Both the position numbers and the translations under genes were made by a program. 54,145 nucleotides of DNA. It comes from an uncultured Prevotellaceae bacterium. Lineage in GTDB: Bacteria > Bacteroidota > Bacteroidia > Bacteroidales > Muribaculaceae. The notes under the pieces are model-generated. The model had not been told where the DNA came from. It was given only the letters and a program-made list of their open reading frames with translations, and searched no databases. Location: assembly GCA_900317835.1 (NCBI GenBank), contig ONIL01000016.1:1-54145 (forward strand), written 5' to 3'. This document shows positions 8,287-17,428 of this stretch, piece by piece. Numbering within the stretch: the stretch's first letter is position 1; the number at the start of each line of letters is the position of its first letter.

Positions 8287-8906
8287 TTCTTCTTGGCCGT
8301 GGTCAAGCGACCCTTGATGTAGTCGGTGATGAGGTTAATGGCCACCTCATTGTTGCCGCCTTCGGGGATGATAATGTTGGCAAATTTCTTGGTTGGCTCG
8401 ATGTGTAACTGGTGCATGGGCTTCAACACACGCTGGTAACGCTCGATGACAGCCTCGGCGGTGCGTCCGCGCTCGATGCAGTCACGCGAGATGACGCGAA
8501 TCAGTCGGTCGTCGCCGTCAGCATCAACAAACACCTTAATGTCCATCATCTTCCTCAGGCGGGCATCCACCAGTGCCATGATGCCCTCAATGAGCACTAC
8601 GTCGTGCGGGCCCATGGGGACGGTCTCCTTCTGGCGGGAGCAGGTGAGGTAGCTATAGGTGGGCATCTCGATGGACTCGCCACGCTTGAGCATCTTGACA
8701 TGTTCCAGCAGCAGGTTCCAGTCAAATGCCGCTGGCTCATCAAAGTTGATGTTCTGACGCTCTTCGGGTGGGACATGGCTCGAGTCCTTGTAATAGGAAT
8801 CCTGCGAGATCACGCCGACCTCGCCCTCGGGAAGACGTTCCATGATTTTGCGTACTACAGTAGTTTTACCAGAGCCGGTGCCGCCGGCAATACCGATGAT
8901 AATCAT
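8283..8906 (-). CDS. udk: Uridine kinase
   Basis: Phosphorylates uridine and cytidine to UMP and CMP (pyrimidine salvage), cytoplasmic. The 207-residue length is typical. Walker [10 protein letters not shown] near the N-terminus, then [21 protein letters not shown] and IEGIMAL are standard uridine kinase motifs, and [17 protein letters not shown] is the lid region. It is first in the udk-lptB pair, with a four-base overlap. Upstream is a clear TACCTTTG promoter. Confidence 0.95.
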   Translation of the reverse strand: MIIIGIAGGTGSGKTTVVRKIMERLPEGEVGVISQDSYYKDSSHVPPEERQNINFDEPAAFDWNLLLEHVKMLKRGESIEMPTYSYLTCSRQKETVPMGPHDVVLIEGIMALVDARLRKMMDIKVFVDADGDDRLIRVISRDCIERGRTAEAVIERYQRVLKPMHQLHIEPTKKFANIIIPEGGNNEVAINLITDYIKGRLTTAKKK

Positions 8907-8973
8907 AACATTAACTTGTTTTTAGAGTCATTGAAAAAGATGGATCGTGACCGCTTGTCACAATTCAAACATA

Positions 8974-9003
8974 CAAAGGTAAGAAAAATGAGTTAAACCC
9001 AAA
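8974..9003 (-). promoter_or_regulatory. Bacteroidota housekeeping promoter for udk-lptB
   Basis: Minus-strand TTTG (9000-9003), 18 bases, TACCTTTG (8974-8981), with a 67-base leader to the udk start at 8906. Confidence 0.7.
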
Positions 9004-9147
9004 CCGATTTTGCGAGAAAACTTTAAAAAAAATAATACATGGATTCATGCACCCGTTTTGAAGTGAAATGCCATGAGAATATAAGCATGTGAGTCTTAAC
9101 AATAAGGCCAACATTTTTTCGTTATCTAATTATATAATATTTTATTA

Positions 9148-10443
9148 ATGAAATATCTGAAATCGTTTCTTTTAATGCTTACCATCATTGCTGTCCTGCC
9201 ATTGGTGGGGTGCAGCAGTGATGAACCCGAGGTCCAAAGTCTGGAGGCTGATGATAATAATGAAGGCCGGTATACTGATGGCACATTGTTCTACAGCCTG
9301 ACCGCCGACGGACAATCGGCACAAGTGGTGAGATATGGCAATGTGTCGCCAGACAGCACAGTCATCATTCCATCCAAGGTCAGAATCAAGGGCAAGACCT
9401 ATGAAGTGACAAGAATTTACAATGCTGCATTTTACGATTGTTTTTCTTTGACGGCGATTGAAATTCCTGGCAGCGTGAAGGAAATCTACGGGGGCGCGTT
9501 CAATAAATGTGCCCGGCTCAAATCCATTACCTTACCTGCTGCAATCACCCGAATAGCCGAAAACGTATTTCAAGATTGCTCTCAACTTGAAGAAGTCCAT
9601 ATCTTAGGACCGATTGATACCATTGCCCATAAGGCCTTTTATAACTGTAAAAGTCTCAAGTCATTCACCGTCCCGTCTTCAAGTCCTTCTATCTCGATAC
9701 AGGGTGCGGCATTCTACTATTGTAGTAGCTTGAGCGCATTTCATGTGACCAGCCCCATCAAAGAAATAGGTGGATATGCGTTCAAGGGCTGTGCCAGCCT
9801 TGAGTCATTCACTTTTCCCGAGGGTAGTGACCTGAGTGTTTTGGGCGAGGGCTGCTTCTGGTCATGCAGCAGTTTAATTTCCATCAATATTCCTGCATCG
9901 GTCAAAACGATTGAGGACGATGCTTTTTTTAATTGCCCAAGCATTAAAACTGTCGAAATTCCTGACGACAGCAAACTTGAAGCCGTGGGAGGTTATGCCT
10001 TCGATGGATGCGCAAGTTTAACGTCCATCACGTTCACTCATCCATTAACCAGCCTTGGCATCAACGTCTTTGCTAATTGCAAAAACATCGAATCCGTTGT
10101 GATTCCCGCTTCAAGCACAATCGAGTATATACCCATGGGAACATTCTATTTCTGTTTTGCTTTAAAAGCGTTTGAAATACCTGATGCAGTCAAGGGCATT
10201 GATGAAAAAGCATTCCAGAGTTGTTCCATTGAGAGCCTTACCCTCCCCGAAAACCTCGAATACATCGGTATGTATAATGACTGCAACTCGCTCAAAACCA
10301 TTCACAGCAAGGCAACGACACCACCGACTATCGACTTTAACAGTTTTAAGAATCTGAAAGCAATATATGTTCCCGCCAGTAGCCTTGACGTCTACAAATC
10401 GAAATGGTGGATCTGGGCTGACATTATCTATCCCGAAGAATGA
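9148..10443 (+). CDS. BspA-type leucine-rich repeat lipoprotein
   Basis: 431 residues. The N-terminus is a lipoprotein signal (LTIIAVLPLVGCSSDEP, Cys near residue 22), so the mature protein is membrane-anchored, probably at the cell surface. The rest is a run of about 12 LRR_5 repeats of the BspA class: AFYDCFSLTAIEIPGSVKEI, AFNKCARLKSITLP, AFKGCASLESFTFPEGS, CFWSCSSLISINIP and so on. This family is common in host-associated Bacteroidales and is linked to adhesion or coaggregation in Tannerella BspA; the ligand here is unknown. It is transcribed alone from an AT-rich upstream region and ends at a strong terminator. Confidence 0.88.
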   Translation: MKYLKSFLLMLTIIAVLPLVGCSSDEPEVQSLEADDNNEGRYTDGTLFYSLTADGQSAQVVRYGNVSPDSTVIIPSKVRIKGKTYEVTRIYNAAFYDCFSLTAIEIPGSVKEIYGGAFNKCARLKSITLPAAITRIAENVFQDCSQLEEVHILGPIDTIAHKAFYNCKSLKSFTVPSSSPSISIQGAAFYYCSSLSAFHVTSPIKEIGGYAFKGCASLESFTFPEGSDLSVLGEGCFWSCSSLISINIPASVKTIEDDAFFNCPSIKTVEIPDDSKLEAVGGYAFDGCASLTSITFTHPLTSLGINVFANCKNIESVVIPASSTIEYIPMGTFYFCFALKAFEIPDAVKGIDEKAFQSCSIESLTLPENLEYIGMYNDCNSLKTIHSKATTPPTIDFNSFKNLKAIYVPASSLDVYKSKWWIWADIIYPEE

Positions 10444-10496
10444 GGCAACGATGATATCACCCGATGACTATGCATTGAACTAGTCAAGCGGATGAA

Positions 10497-10527
10497 ATGC
10501 CCCAGTGTGAGTTAAGCACTGGGGCAT
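10497..10527 (+). terminator. Strong intrinsic terminator after LRR gene
   Basis: Perfect 11-bp stem ATGCCCCAGTG (10497-10507) / CACTGGGGCAT (10517-10527), followed by seven T. Confidence 0.9.
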
Positions 10528-10569
10528 TTTTTTGCGTGGACGTGAGGTGCTCCCCAGAAAGGTTGGCGC

Positions 10570-10596
10570 CTGTCAGTTTTGCTGACAATGTGTCAG
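10570..10596 (+). promoter_or_regulatory. TGTCA/TGACA repeat cluster upstream of dnaK promoter
   Basis: CTGTCAG (10570-10576), CTGACA (10582-10587) and TGTCAG (10591-10596) give one inverted and one direct repeat of the same core within 27 bases, starting 12 bases upstream of the -24 element. It looks like a protein-binding site. An enhancer-binding protein or repressor is an inference; no matching site is evident upstream of the clp gene. Confidence 0.55.
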
Positions 10597-10607
10597 CCTG
10601 CCACTTT

Positions 10608-10623
10608 TGGCACGCGGTTTGCA
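10608..10623 (+). promoter_or_regulatory. Sigma-54 (-24/-12) promoter for dnaK
   Basis: TGGCACG-CGGT-TTGCA matches the sigma-54 consensus TGGCACG-N4-TTGCW at every specified base, with the required 10 bp between GG (10609-10610) and GC (10621-10622). The start of transcription would be near 10634, giving a leader of about 83 bases. No CIRCE element and no TAnnTTTG box was found here. Confidence 0.75.
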
Positions 10624-10634
10624 TGAATGACGGC

Positions 10635-10658
10635 GGTGACCTGTGTTAAATGGTCACC
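10635..10658 (+). other. Hairpin at the start of the dnaK leader
   Basis: GGTGACC (10635-10641) and GGTCACC (10652-10658) form a perfect 7-bp stem with a 10-base loop, starting at the predicted sigma-54 transcript start. It could stabilise the mRNA 5' end or be an operator. It is not followed by a T run, so it is not a terminator. Confidence 0.5.
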
Positions 10659-10716
10659 AATCAACATTGCAATTAATAACATTAAAAAACATATAAAAGA
10701 AAGAGAGACATTTATT

Positions 10717-12642
10717 ATGGGAAAGATTATTGGTATCGATTTAGGAACGACTAACTCGTGTGTTTCGGTTCTGGAAGGTTCAAAGCCTGTTGTGATTCCC
10801 AACAGCGAGGGCCGCAATACGACCCCCTCGGTAGTCGCCTTCAAGGATGGCGGTGAGCGCATCGTGGGCGATCCTGCCAAGCGCCAGGCTATCATGAACC
10901 CCACGGGTACCGTATTTTCTATCAAACGTTTCATGGGCGAGACATTCGACCATGTGTTGAAGGATGTGAACCGCATGCCTTATAAGGTCGTGGACAACGG
11001 CAGCAACCAGCCTCGTGTTGAAATTGCCGGCCGCCAGTACACGCCGCAGGAGATTTCAGCAATGATTCTCCAGAAGATGAAGAAAACGGCCGAGGATTAC
11101 CTCGGAACCACCGTTGATGAGGCTGTCATTACCGTGCCCGCTTACTTCAACGATGCTCAGCGCAAGGCCACCAAGGAGGCCGGCGAAGTGGCAGGCTTGA
11201 AGGTTCAGCGCATCGTGAACGAGCCCACCGCAGCCGCTCTGGCTTACGGCCTGGACAAGGACAACAGCGACAAGCGCATTGCCGTGTTCGACCTGGGTGG
11301 TGGTACTTTTGATATCTCAATCCTGGAATTGGGTGACGGCGTGTTTGAGGTGAAGGCCACCAATGGTGACACCCACCTGGGCGGCGACGACTTTGACCAG
11401 CGCATCATCACCTGGCTGGCCGAAGAGTTCCAGCAGGAGAACAATATGGACCTGCGCAAAGATCCCATGGCTCTGCAGCGCCTGAAAGAGGCTGCCGAGA
11501 AAGCTAAGATTGAACTCTCGAGCTCGACGAGCACCGAGATCAACCTGCCCTATATCACCCAGTTGGATGGTATGCCCAAGCACCTGGTAAAGACCTTGAC
11601 CCGTGCCAAATTTGAGCAATTGTGCGACGACCTTATCCAGAGCACCATCGAGCCGTGCCGCAAGGCTCTTGCCGACGCCGGCTTGAGCACCAGCGACATC
11701 AACGAGGTCATCCTCGTGGGCGGTTCGACCCGTATCCCCGCAGTTCAGCAGGTAGTGGAGAAGTTCTTCGGCAAGGCTCCGTCTAAGGGTGTTAACCCCG
11801 ACGAGGTAGTAGCTGTCGGCGCTGCCATTCAGGGCGGTGTACTTACTGGCGACGTTAAGGACGTGCTGCTGCTTGATGTGGTGCCCCTGAGTGTGGGTAT
11901 TGAGACGCTGGGTGGCGTGATGACCAAGCTCATCGAGGCCAACACCACCATCCCCGCCCGTCGCAGCCAGGTGTTCTCGACTGCTGCCGACAATCAGCCT
12001 GAGGTAGAGATTCACGTCCTGCAGGGCGAGCGTCCCATGGCAAAGGACTGCAAGACCCTGGGCCGCTTCCACCTCGATGGCATCGCTCCCGCTCCCCGTG
12101 GCATTCCTCAGATTGAGGTGACCTTTGAGGTCGATGCCAATGGTATCATGAACGTCAGCGCTAAGGACAAGGCTACCGGCAAGGAGCAGAGCATCCGCAT
12201 CGAGGCTTCGAGCGGACTGAGCGACGCCGAAATCCAGCGCATGAAGGACGAGGCTACCGCCAACGCTGCCGCCGATGCCGCCGAGAAGGAGCGCATCGAC
12301 AAGATCAACGGCGCCGATGCCCTCATCTTCCAGACCGAGAAGGTGCTCAAGGACAGTGGTGACAAACTGCCAGCCGACATCAAGGGACAGATTGAAGGTG
12401 CCCTGGGCAAACTCAAGGACGCCCACAAGAACCAAGACCTCGCTGCCATCGACACAGCAACCGCCGAGTTGAACTCGCTGTTCGAGAAGATGTATCAGCA
12501 GGCCGGTGGAGCACAAGGCCAGCCCGGTGCAGGCTTTGATCCCAATAACATGGGCGGCTTCCAGGGCGGTCCCCAGCAGGGCGGCACTCCCAATCAGGGT
12601 GGCGACAATGTTGAAGACACAACCTACGAGGAAGTGAAATAA
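10717..12642 (+). CDS. dnaK: Chaperone DnaK (Hsp70)
   Basis: ATP-dependent cytosolic chaperone that refolds proteins with DnaJ and GrpE. 641 residues, the normal length. N-terminal ATPase motifs: [58 protein letters not shown] and [11 protein letters not shown]. The linker [11 protein letters not shown] and the peptide-binding domain follow, ending in a Gly/Gln-rich tail and [12 protein letters not shown], the typical EEVK-like end. The start is placed at 10717 (MGKIIGID), not at the upstream in-frame ATG at 10627, which lies before or at the predicted transcript start. dnaJ and grpE are not adjacent. A sigma-54-type promoter with upstream repeats precedes it, and a terminator follows. Confidence 0.97.
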   Translation: MGKIIGIDLGTTNSCVSVLEGSKPVVIPNSEGRNTTPSVVAFKDGGERIVGDPAKRQAIMNPTGTVFSIKRFMGETFDHVLKDVNRMPYKVVDNGSNQPRVEIAGRQYTPQEISAMILQKMKKTAEDYLGTTVDEAVITVPAYFNDAQRKATKEAGEVAGLKVQRIVNEPTAAALAYGLDKDNSDKRIAVFDLGGGTFDISILELGDGVFEVKATNGDTHLGGDDFDQRIITWLAEEFQQENNMDLRKDPMALQRLKEAAEKAKIELSSSTSTEINLPYITQLDGMPKHLVKTLTRAKFEQLCDDLIQSTIEPCRKALADAGLSTSDINEVILVGGSTRIPAVQQVVEKFFGKAPSKGVNPDEVVAVGAAIQGGVLTGDVKDVLLLDVVPLSVGIETLGGVMTKLIEANTTIPARRSQVFSTAADNQPEVEIHVLQGERPMAKDCKTLGRFHLDGIAPAPRGIPQIEVTFEVDANGIMNVSAKDKATGKEQSIRIEASSGLSDAEIQRMKDEATANAAADAAEKERIDKINGADALIFQTEKVLKDSGDKLPADIKGQIEGALGKLKDAHKNQDLAAIDTATAELNSLFEKMYQQAGGAQGQPGAGFDPNNMGGFQGGPQQGGTPNQGGDNVEDTTYEEVK

Positions 12643-12667
12643 TAAAATTAAGGGTTAATAATAGTGT

Positions 12668-12700
12668 CAAGGCGCAAAGCAGTGAATGCTCCGCGCCTTG
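12668..12700 (+). terminator. Intrinsic terminator after dnaK
   Basis: CAAGGCGC (12668-12675) pairs with GCGCCTTG (12693-12700), followed by a run of eight T. Confidence 0.85.
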
Positions 12701-12920
12701 TTTTTTTTGAAAAGGGGTAATGTTGTGCCGTTTCGGTTGACAAATAGGTTGGTAAAACGATTGCACTGTGGTTAATTAACTTATAGTCAGCGATTAGAGC
12801 AAATATTAGTGAATTTGGCTCCTTGTGCTTAATCTGTTGATAATCAGACGTGTACTAATTATTCTCGTTTTTGCTTGTTGATTATCAATGGAAAAGGGTG
12901 GGAAATTGAAGGTTTTTTTG

Positions 12921-12928
12921 TACCTTTG
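12921..12928 (+). promoter_or_regulatory. -7 element for glycogen synthase gene
   Basis: TACCTTTG, a perfect TAnnTTTG, 31 bases before the ATG at 12960. It lies inside the longest open frame, so it argues against the in-frame ATG at 12888 as the start. Confidence 0.65.
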
Positions 12929-12959
12929 TGCCCAAATTTTCAATATTATACTAAAACTA

Positions 12960-14609
12960 ATGTTGGACTTACTGTTTGAAACCAGTTGGGAGGTCTGTAA
13001 CAAGGTGGGTGGCATCTATGCCGTTCTCTCGACCAAGGCCAAAACCCTTCATCAACAATACAAAGATAACCTCATTTTCATCGGCCCCGACCTGTGGACC
13101 GACGAGAACCCGTCACCGACATTTGTCGAGATGCGCACACCGCTTGCCCAGTGGCAACGCCAGGCGCTGCTTCCCGACGGCATGCGGGTGAGGGTCGGGC
13201 GTTGGGACATCCCCGGCAAGCCCATCGCGGTGCTGGTGACCTATGACGCGCTGTATACCTACAAAAATGCCCTCTATTCCGACATGTGGAACCGCTATCG
13301 CGTGGATTCGCTGCATGCCTATGGCGACTATGACGAGTCGTGCATGTTTGCTTATGCTGCCGCCATCGTCATCGAGAGCATTGTCAAGTGGAAAGACAAC
13401 CCCGATTTGAAGATTGTGGCCCATTTTGACGAATGGACAACCGGAATGGGACTGCTGCACATCAAGGCCCACATGCCGCAGGTGGCCACTGTGTTTACCA
13501 CCCATGCCACGAGCATCGGCCGCAGCATCTGTGGCAATGGCAAGCCGCTTTATGACTACATGGAGGGATACGATGGCGACCAGATGGCCGCTGAACTCAA
13601 CATGCAGTCCAAGCATTCCCTTGAAAAAGCTGCCGCCCATGCCGCCGATGCCTTCACGACCGTGAGCGGCGTCACGGCGCGTGAGTGCCGTCAGCTGCTG
13701 GAGCGTTATCCCATGATCACTCCCAACGGCTTTGAGCAGAACTATGTTCCCAAAGGCAGCAAGTTCACCGCTAAGCGGGCTGCAGCCCGTGAGTGCATGC
13801 TGCGAGTGGCAGGCCGACTCACAGGGCAGCATTATGCCGACGATACTCTGATTGTTGCCACTTCGGGCCGCTTGGAAATGCGCAACAAGGGCATTGATGT
13901 CTATCTGGATTCCGTGTCCTCGCTGCGTGATTCGCTACGGTTTGTGTCAAAGGCGCGCAAGGTGGTCGCCCTGGTGCTGGTTCCCGCATGGATGAAGGCG
14001 CCTCGAGCCGATCTGGTTGAGAGTCTTCATGCCTCCAAGCCTCACCGCCTGTTTGACCCCGTGATTACCCATCACCTGCACAATCAGGACAGCGATCCAG
14101 TCTATAACCGCATCAATGTGCTGGGTTTCCACAACGAGCCTCATGACAAGGTAACACTCATCGATGTGCCCTGCTACTTGAACGGGAATGACGGTATCTT
14201 CAACATGTCTTATTATGACCTGTTGGCTGGCCTTGATGCTGCGGTCTTCCCGTCCTATTATGAGCCGTGGGGCTACACCCCGCTCGAGAGTGCGGCATTT
14301 GGAGTTCCGACCATTACGACCGATCTTGCTGGCTTTGGCCAGTGGGTGCTTGACCGCTTTGGTGACGATTCCGACCGTTACGGCGTGAAGGTGCTCCACC
14401 GCACCGACAGCAACTACGACGAGACCGTCAGGGCCATTGCGATGAGCATGATGAACCTGTATGTGATGAGCGATAAGGAAAACCGTGCCATCCGCAATGC
14501 CAACCGAACGACCAGCAAGGCTGCCTCATGGGACAACTTCATCTCATGCTATGACGAGGCCTACAGCCATGCCCTTGACATGGCCGCTCAACGCATGAAA
14601 ACAAAATAA
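12960..14609 (+). CDS. Glycogen synthase, eukaryote-type (GT3)
   Basis: Adds glucose from a nucleotide sugar to the non-reducing end of glycogen, cytoplasmic. About 549 residues. The N-terminus LLFETSWEVCNKVGGIYAVL and the HFDEWTTGMGLL and FTTHATSIGRS blocks match the GT3 (animal/yeast GYS) family rather than bacterial GlgA (GT5). The retaining-GT acceptor motif is FPSYYEPWGYTPLESAAFGV, with the paired Glu residues. The start at 12960 follows the TACCTTTG box; the upstream in-frame ATG at 12888 precedes the promoter. It sits 39 bases upstream of glycogen phosphorylase, so synthesis and breakdown genes appear to form one operon. Whether the donor is UDP- or ADP-glucose cannot be read from sequence. 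Confidence 0.9.
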   Translation: MLDLLFETSWEVCNKVGGIYAVLSTKAKTLHQQYKDNLIFIGPDLWTDENPSPTFVEMRTPLAQWQRQALLPDGMRVRVGRWDIPGKPIAVLVTYDALYTYKNALYSDMWNRYRVDSLHAYGDYDESCMFAYAAAIVIESIVKWKDNPDLKIVAHFDEWTTGMGLLHIKAHMPQVATVFTTHATSIGRSICGNGKPLYDYMEGYDGDQMAAELNMQSKHSLEKAAAHAADAFTTVSGVTARECRQLLERYPMITPNGFEQNYVPKGSKFTAKRAAARECMLRVAGRLTGQHYADDTLIVATSGRLEMRNKGIDVYLDSVSSLRDSLRFVSKARKVVALVLVPAWMKAPRADLVESLHASKPHRLFDPVITHHLHNQDSDPVYNRINVLGFHNEPHDKVTLIDVPCYLNGNDGIFNMSYYDLLAGLDAAVFPSYYEPWGYTPLESAAFGVPTITTDLAGFGQWVLDRFGDDSDRYGVKVLHRTDSNYDETVRAIAMSMMNLYVMSDKENRAIRNANRTTSKAASWDNFISCYDEAYSHALDMAAQRMKTK

Positions 14610-14648
14610 CGAAAAAACAAAACAACATCATAACTACTCAATTCAATT

Positions 14649-17201
14649 ATGAAATTTCAAGCAAGTAACAGCAACGATCCTCAGTGGAGGAACATCACTG
14701 TAAAGTCCCAGTTGCCGGGCAAACTCAACAAACTCAACGAAATGTCCCGCAACCTGTGGTGGGCATGGAATAGCGAGGGCAAAACCCTCTTCCATGACCT
14801 GGACCGTGACACTTGGCGCGCTACCAGCGAGAATCCCGTGAAGCTGCTTCAGCGCCTCGATAACGAGAAAATCGCGGCTATTCAAGGCGACAGCGCCATG
14901 ATGGCCCGCATCGACAGCACCTACGAGGTGTACAAGGAATACATGAAGAAGCCCCTGCGCAATGACTTGCCCTCGGTGGCTTACTTCTGCATGGAATATG
15001 GTCTGTGTAACGCCCTCAAGATCTATTCGGGTGGCCTGGGCATTCTGGCTGGTGACTATGTCAAGGAAGCCAGTGACCGCTGTGTGCAAATGACTGCAGT
15101 GGGTTTCCTTTACCGTTATGGTTATTTTACCCAGACCTTGTCGATGGATGGCCAGCAGATTGCCAACTATGAGGCGCAAAACTTTCACCAGTTGCCCATC
15201 GAGCCCGTTCTTGACGAAAAAGGCCAACAGCTGGTGCATGAGGTTCCTTATCCTGGCCGCGTCATCTATGCCAACGTGTGGAAAGCTAACGTGGGTCGCG
15301 TGACCCTCTATCTGCTGGATACCGACATGGAACGCAATAGCGAGTATGACCGCGAGATTACCCACAAGCTCTATGGTGGCGACTGGGAGAACCGCATCAA
15401 GCAGGAGTACCTGCTGGGTATCGGTGGCGTGTTGCTGCTCAAGCGATTGGGCATCAAGGCTGACATCTATCACTGCAACGAGGGCCATGCCGCATTGCTC
15501 AACCTGCAGCGTCTGGTCGATATGGTTCAAGAAGACGGCCTGAGCTTCAACGAGGCCCTTGAGATCGTGCGTGCCACTTCGCTTTATACCGTTCATACTC
15601 CCGTACCCGCGGGTCATGACTACTTCGAGGAGGAACTCTTCGGCAAGTACATGGGTGAGTATCCCGAGCGCCTGGGCATCACCTGGCAAGAACTCATGGA
15701 CATGGGCCGTGAGAACCCCGGCAGCAACGAGCGCTTCTGCATGAGCACGTTTGCCTTAAACACCACCCAGGAGAGCAACGGCGTCAGCTGGCTCCATGGC
15801 GAGGTGTCTAAACGCATGTTCTCCGGCATCTGGAAGGGCTATGCCCCTGAGGAGTCTCATGTAGGCTACGTCACCAACGGTGTACACATGCCCACCTGGG
15901 CCGCCAGCGAGTGGAAGGTGTTCTACAAGCAGGTCCTCGGCGATGACTTCATGGATAACCAGGAACTTGAATCGACCTGGGCTCCCCTGATGAATGTCCC
16001 TGACGAGAAAATCTGGGAGATGCGCATGATGTTGAAGCAGAAGTTTATCCGCTTTGTCAAGCGTGACTTCCGCGACAACTGGCTCAAGAACCAGGGTGAT
16101 CCCACCCGCATCACCAGCATTGTTGAGAAGATCAATCCCAATGCGCTGTTGATTGGCTTTGCCCGCCGTTTTGCTACCTACAAGCGTGCCCACCTCATTT
16201 TCAATGACCTGGAGCGCCTCAAGAAGATTGTCAACAACGAGCAGTTCCCCGTGCAGTTCATCTTTGCTGGTAAGGCTCATCCCGCCGATGGTGCAGGCCA
16301 GGGCCTGATCAAGCGCATCATCGAGATCAGCAAGATGCCCGAGTTCCTTGGCAAGATCATCTTCCTCGAGAACTACGACATGACGCTCTCCAAGCGCCTC
16401 ATCACGGGTGTTGACGTGTGGTTGAACACACCGACGCGCCCCCTGGAGGCATCGGGTACCTCTGGCGAGAAGGCCGAGATGAACGGTCTGCTTAACTTCT
16501 CGGTACTCGACGGTTGGTGGTATGAGGGTTATCGTGAGGGTGCCGGCTGGGCGTTGACCAGCAAGCGCACCTACACCGAGCAGGCCCAGCAGGACAAACT
16601 CGACTCGGCAACCATCTATGCGATGCTCGAGAACGAGATTATTCCGCTCTACTTTGCCAAGAACAGCAAGGGCTACTCACCCGAGTGGATCCAGTATATC
16701 AAGAACTCAATCTGCCACATTGCTCCCAACTACACGATGTCGCGCATGATGAAGGATTACTTCGTGAAGTTCTATCGTCCGCAGGCCGAGCGTGCAGCTC
16801 GCCTTGTGGCCAAGAATTACAAGCTGGCCAAGGAGATTGTCGCTTGGAAGGAGAAAGTGGCCGCTCGTTGGGACGACGTGCATCTCGTCGGTGAGATTAT
16901 GGGCAACCGTGATGCTATTGCCAATGGTACCGCCGACATTGACGTCACCATGCGTCTCGACACCGCCGGTCTGGGCAAGGATGTGAAACTCGAACTCGTC
17001 GTCAACCGCGATGAGGACGGTCAAGTCAAGTTCTACCGCACTGTTCCCTTTGAGACCGTTGCTGAGGACGGCAATGTCTTCACCTACAACTGCAAGCTTC
17101 CTTTCCACGAGAACGGTACTTTCCGTTATGCTTTCCGTGCATATCCTTGGAATGAGAACCTGCCCCATCGTCAGGACTTCGCTTACCTCAAGTGGTTCTA
17201 A
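14649..17201 (+). CDS. glgP: Alpha-glucan (glycogen) phosphorylase, GT35
   Basis: Releases glucose 1-phosphate from glycogen using phosphate and a pyridoxal-phosphate cofactor. 850 residues. It opens with the DUF3417-type N-terminal region ([20 protein letters not shown]), followed by [22 protein letters not shown] and [12 protein letters not shown]. Later blocks are [26 protein letters not shown] and the PLP-site region [20 protein letters not shown]. This is the short-type alpha-glucan phosphorylase of many Bacteria and Archaea, not the E. coli GlgP/MalP subgroup. The extra C-terminal ~130 residues carry a beta-rich domain. It is co-oriented with the GT3 synthase 39 bases upstream. No branching or debranching enzyme is in the window. 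Confidence 0.94.
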   Translation: MKFQASNSNDPQWRNITVKSQLPGKLNKLNEMSRNLWWAWNSEGKTLFHDLDRDTWRATSENPVKLLQRLDNEKIAAIQGDSAMMARIDSTYEVYKEYMKKPLRNDLPSVAYFCMEYGLCNALKIYSGGLGILAGDYVKEASDRCVQMTAVGFLYRYGYFTQTLSMDGQQIANYEAQNFHQLPIEPVLDEKGQQLVHEVPYPGRVIYANVWKANVGRVTLYLLDTDMERNSEYDREITHKLYGGDWENRIKQEYLLGIGGVLLLKRLGIKADIYHCNEGHAALLNLQRLVDMVQEDGLSFNEALEIVRATSLYTVHTPVPAGHDYFEEELFGKYMGEYPERLGITWQELMDMGRENPGSNERFCMSTFALNTTQESNGVSWLHGEVSKRMFSGIWKGYAPEESHVGYVTNGVHMPTWAASEWKVFYKQVLGDDFMDNQELESTWAPLMNVPDEKIWEMRMMLKQKFIRFVKRDFRDNWLKNQGDPTRITSIVEKINPNALLIGFARRFATYKRAHLIFNDLERLKKIVNNEQFPVQFIFAGKAHPADGAGQGLIKRIIEISKMPEFLGKIIFLENYDMTLSKRLITGVDVWLNTPTRPLEASGTSGEKAEMNGLLNFSVLDGWWYEGYREGAGWALTSKRTYTEQAQQDKLDSATIYAMLENEIIPLYFAKNSKGYSPEWIQYIKNSICHIAPNYTMSRMMKDYFVKFYRPQAERAARLVAKNYKLAKEIVAWKEKVAARWDDVHLVGEIMGNRDAIANGTADIDVTMRLDTAGLGKDVKLELVVNRDEDGQVKFYRTVPFETVAEDGNVFTYNCKLPFHENGTFRYAFRAYPWNENLPHRQDFAYLKWF

Positions 17202-17248
17202 GCTAGTCTAGCGATAGTTCCTTAAACAGCTGTCGCAACAACTTATCG

Positions 17249-17289
17249 GCGGCAAGAACAACATGGCTTTACATGCTTGTTCTTGCCGC
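17249..17289 (+). terminator. Intrinsic terminator after glgP
   Basis: Perfect 13-bp stem GCGGCAAGAACAA (17249-17261) / TTGTTCTTGCCGC (17277-17289), followed by TTTTTT. Confidence 0.9.
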
Positions 17290-17329
17290 TTTTTTATGCT
17301 GTTTTGATGACACAAAACAGCATAAAAAA
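17290..17329. repeat. 17-bp perfect inverted repeat
   Basis: The arm 17290-17306 (TTTTTTATGCTGTTTTG) is exactly complementary to 17313-17329, with a 6-base loop. It directly abuts the glgP terminator and shares its T run. It could be a second, fail-safe terminator (no T run of its own downstream) or an anchor for a DNA-binding protein. Confidence 0.8.
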
Positions 17330-17360
17330 CACGAAAAGCCAAAAATCATAGTTTTTTTGC

Positions 17361-17389
17361 TTGCCTTTATCGATTCTTTTGTATATTTG
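17361..17389 (+). promoter_or_regulatory. Housekeeping promoter for tamB-tamL
   Basis: TTG (17361-17363), 18 bases, TATATTTG (17382-17389). The tamB start follows 39 bases later at 17429. Confidence 0.6.
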
Positions 17390-17428
17390 TAGGTTAAAAT
17401 GGACTATTGTGCTTTGATGCGAAAGTAA

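Noticed and set aside
8412-8996. 194-codon plus-strand open frame
   Set aside because: Antisense to udk, whose motifs are intact; the end of the frame runs through the udk promoter.
10627-10716. In-frame 30-codon N-terminal extension of dnaK
   Set aside because: It precedes or overlaps the predicted transcript start, and DnaK begins with [13 protein letters not shown] in the family.
11317-12516. 399-codon open frame on the minus strand
   Set aside because: Antisense to dnaK, which covers the same bases with full conservation.
12888-12959. In-frame 24-codon extension of the glycogen synthase
   Set aside because: It contains the TACCTTTG promoter element, so the transcript begins downstream of it.
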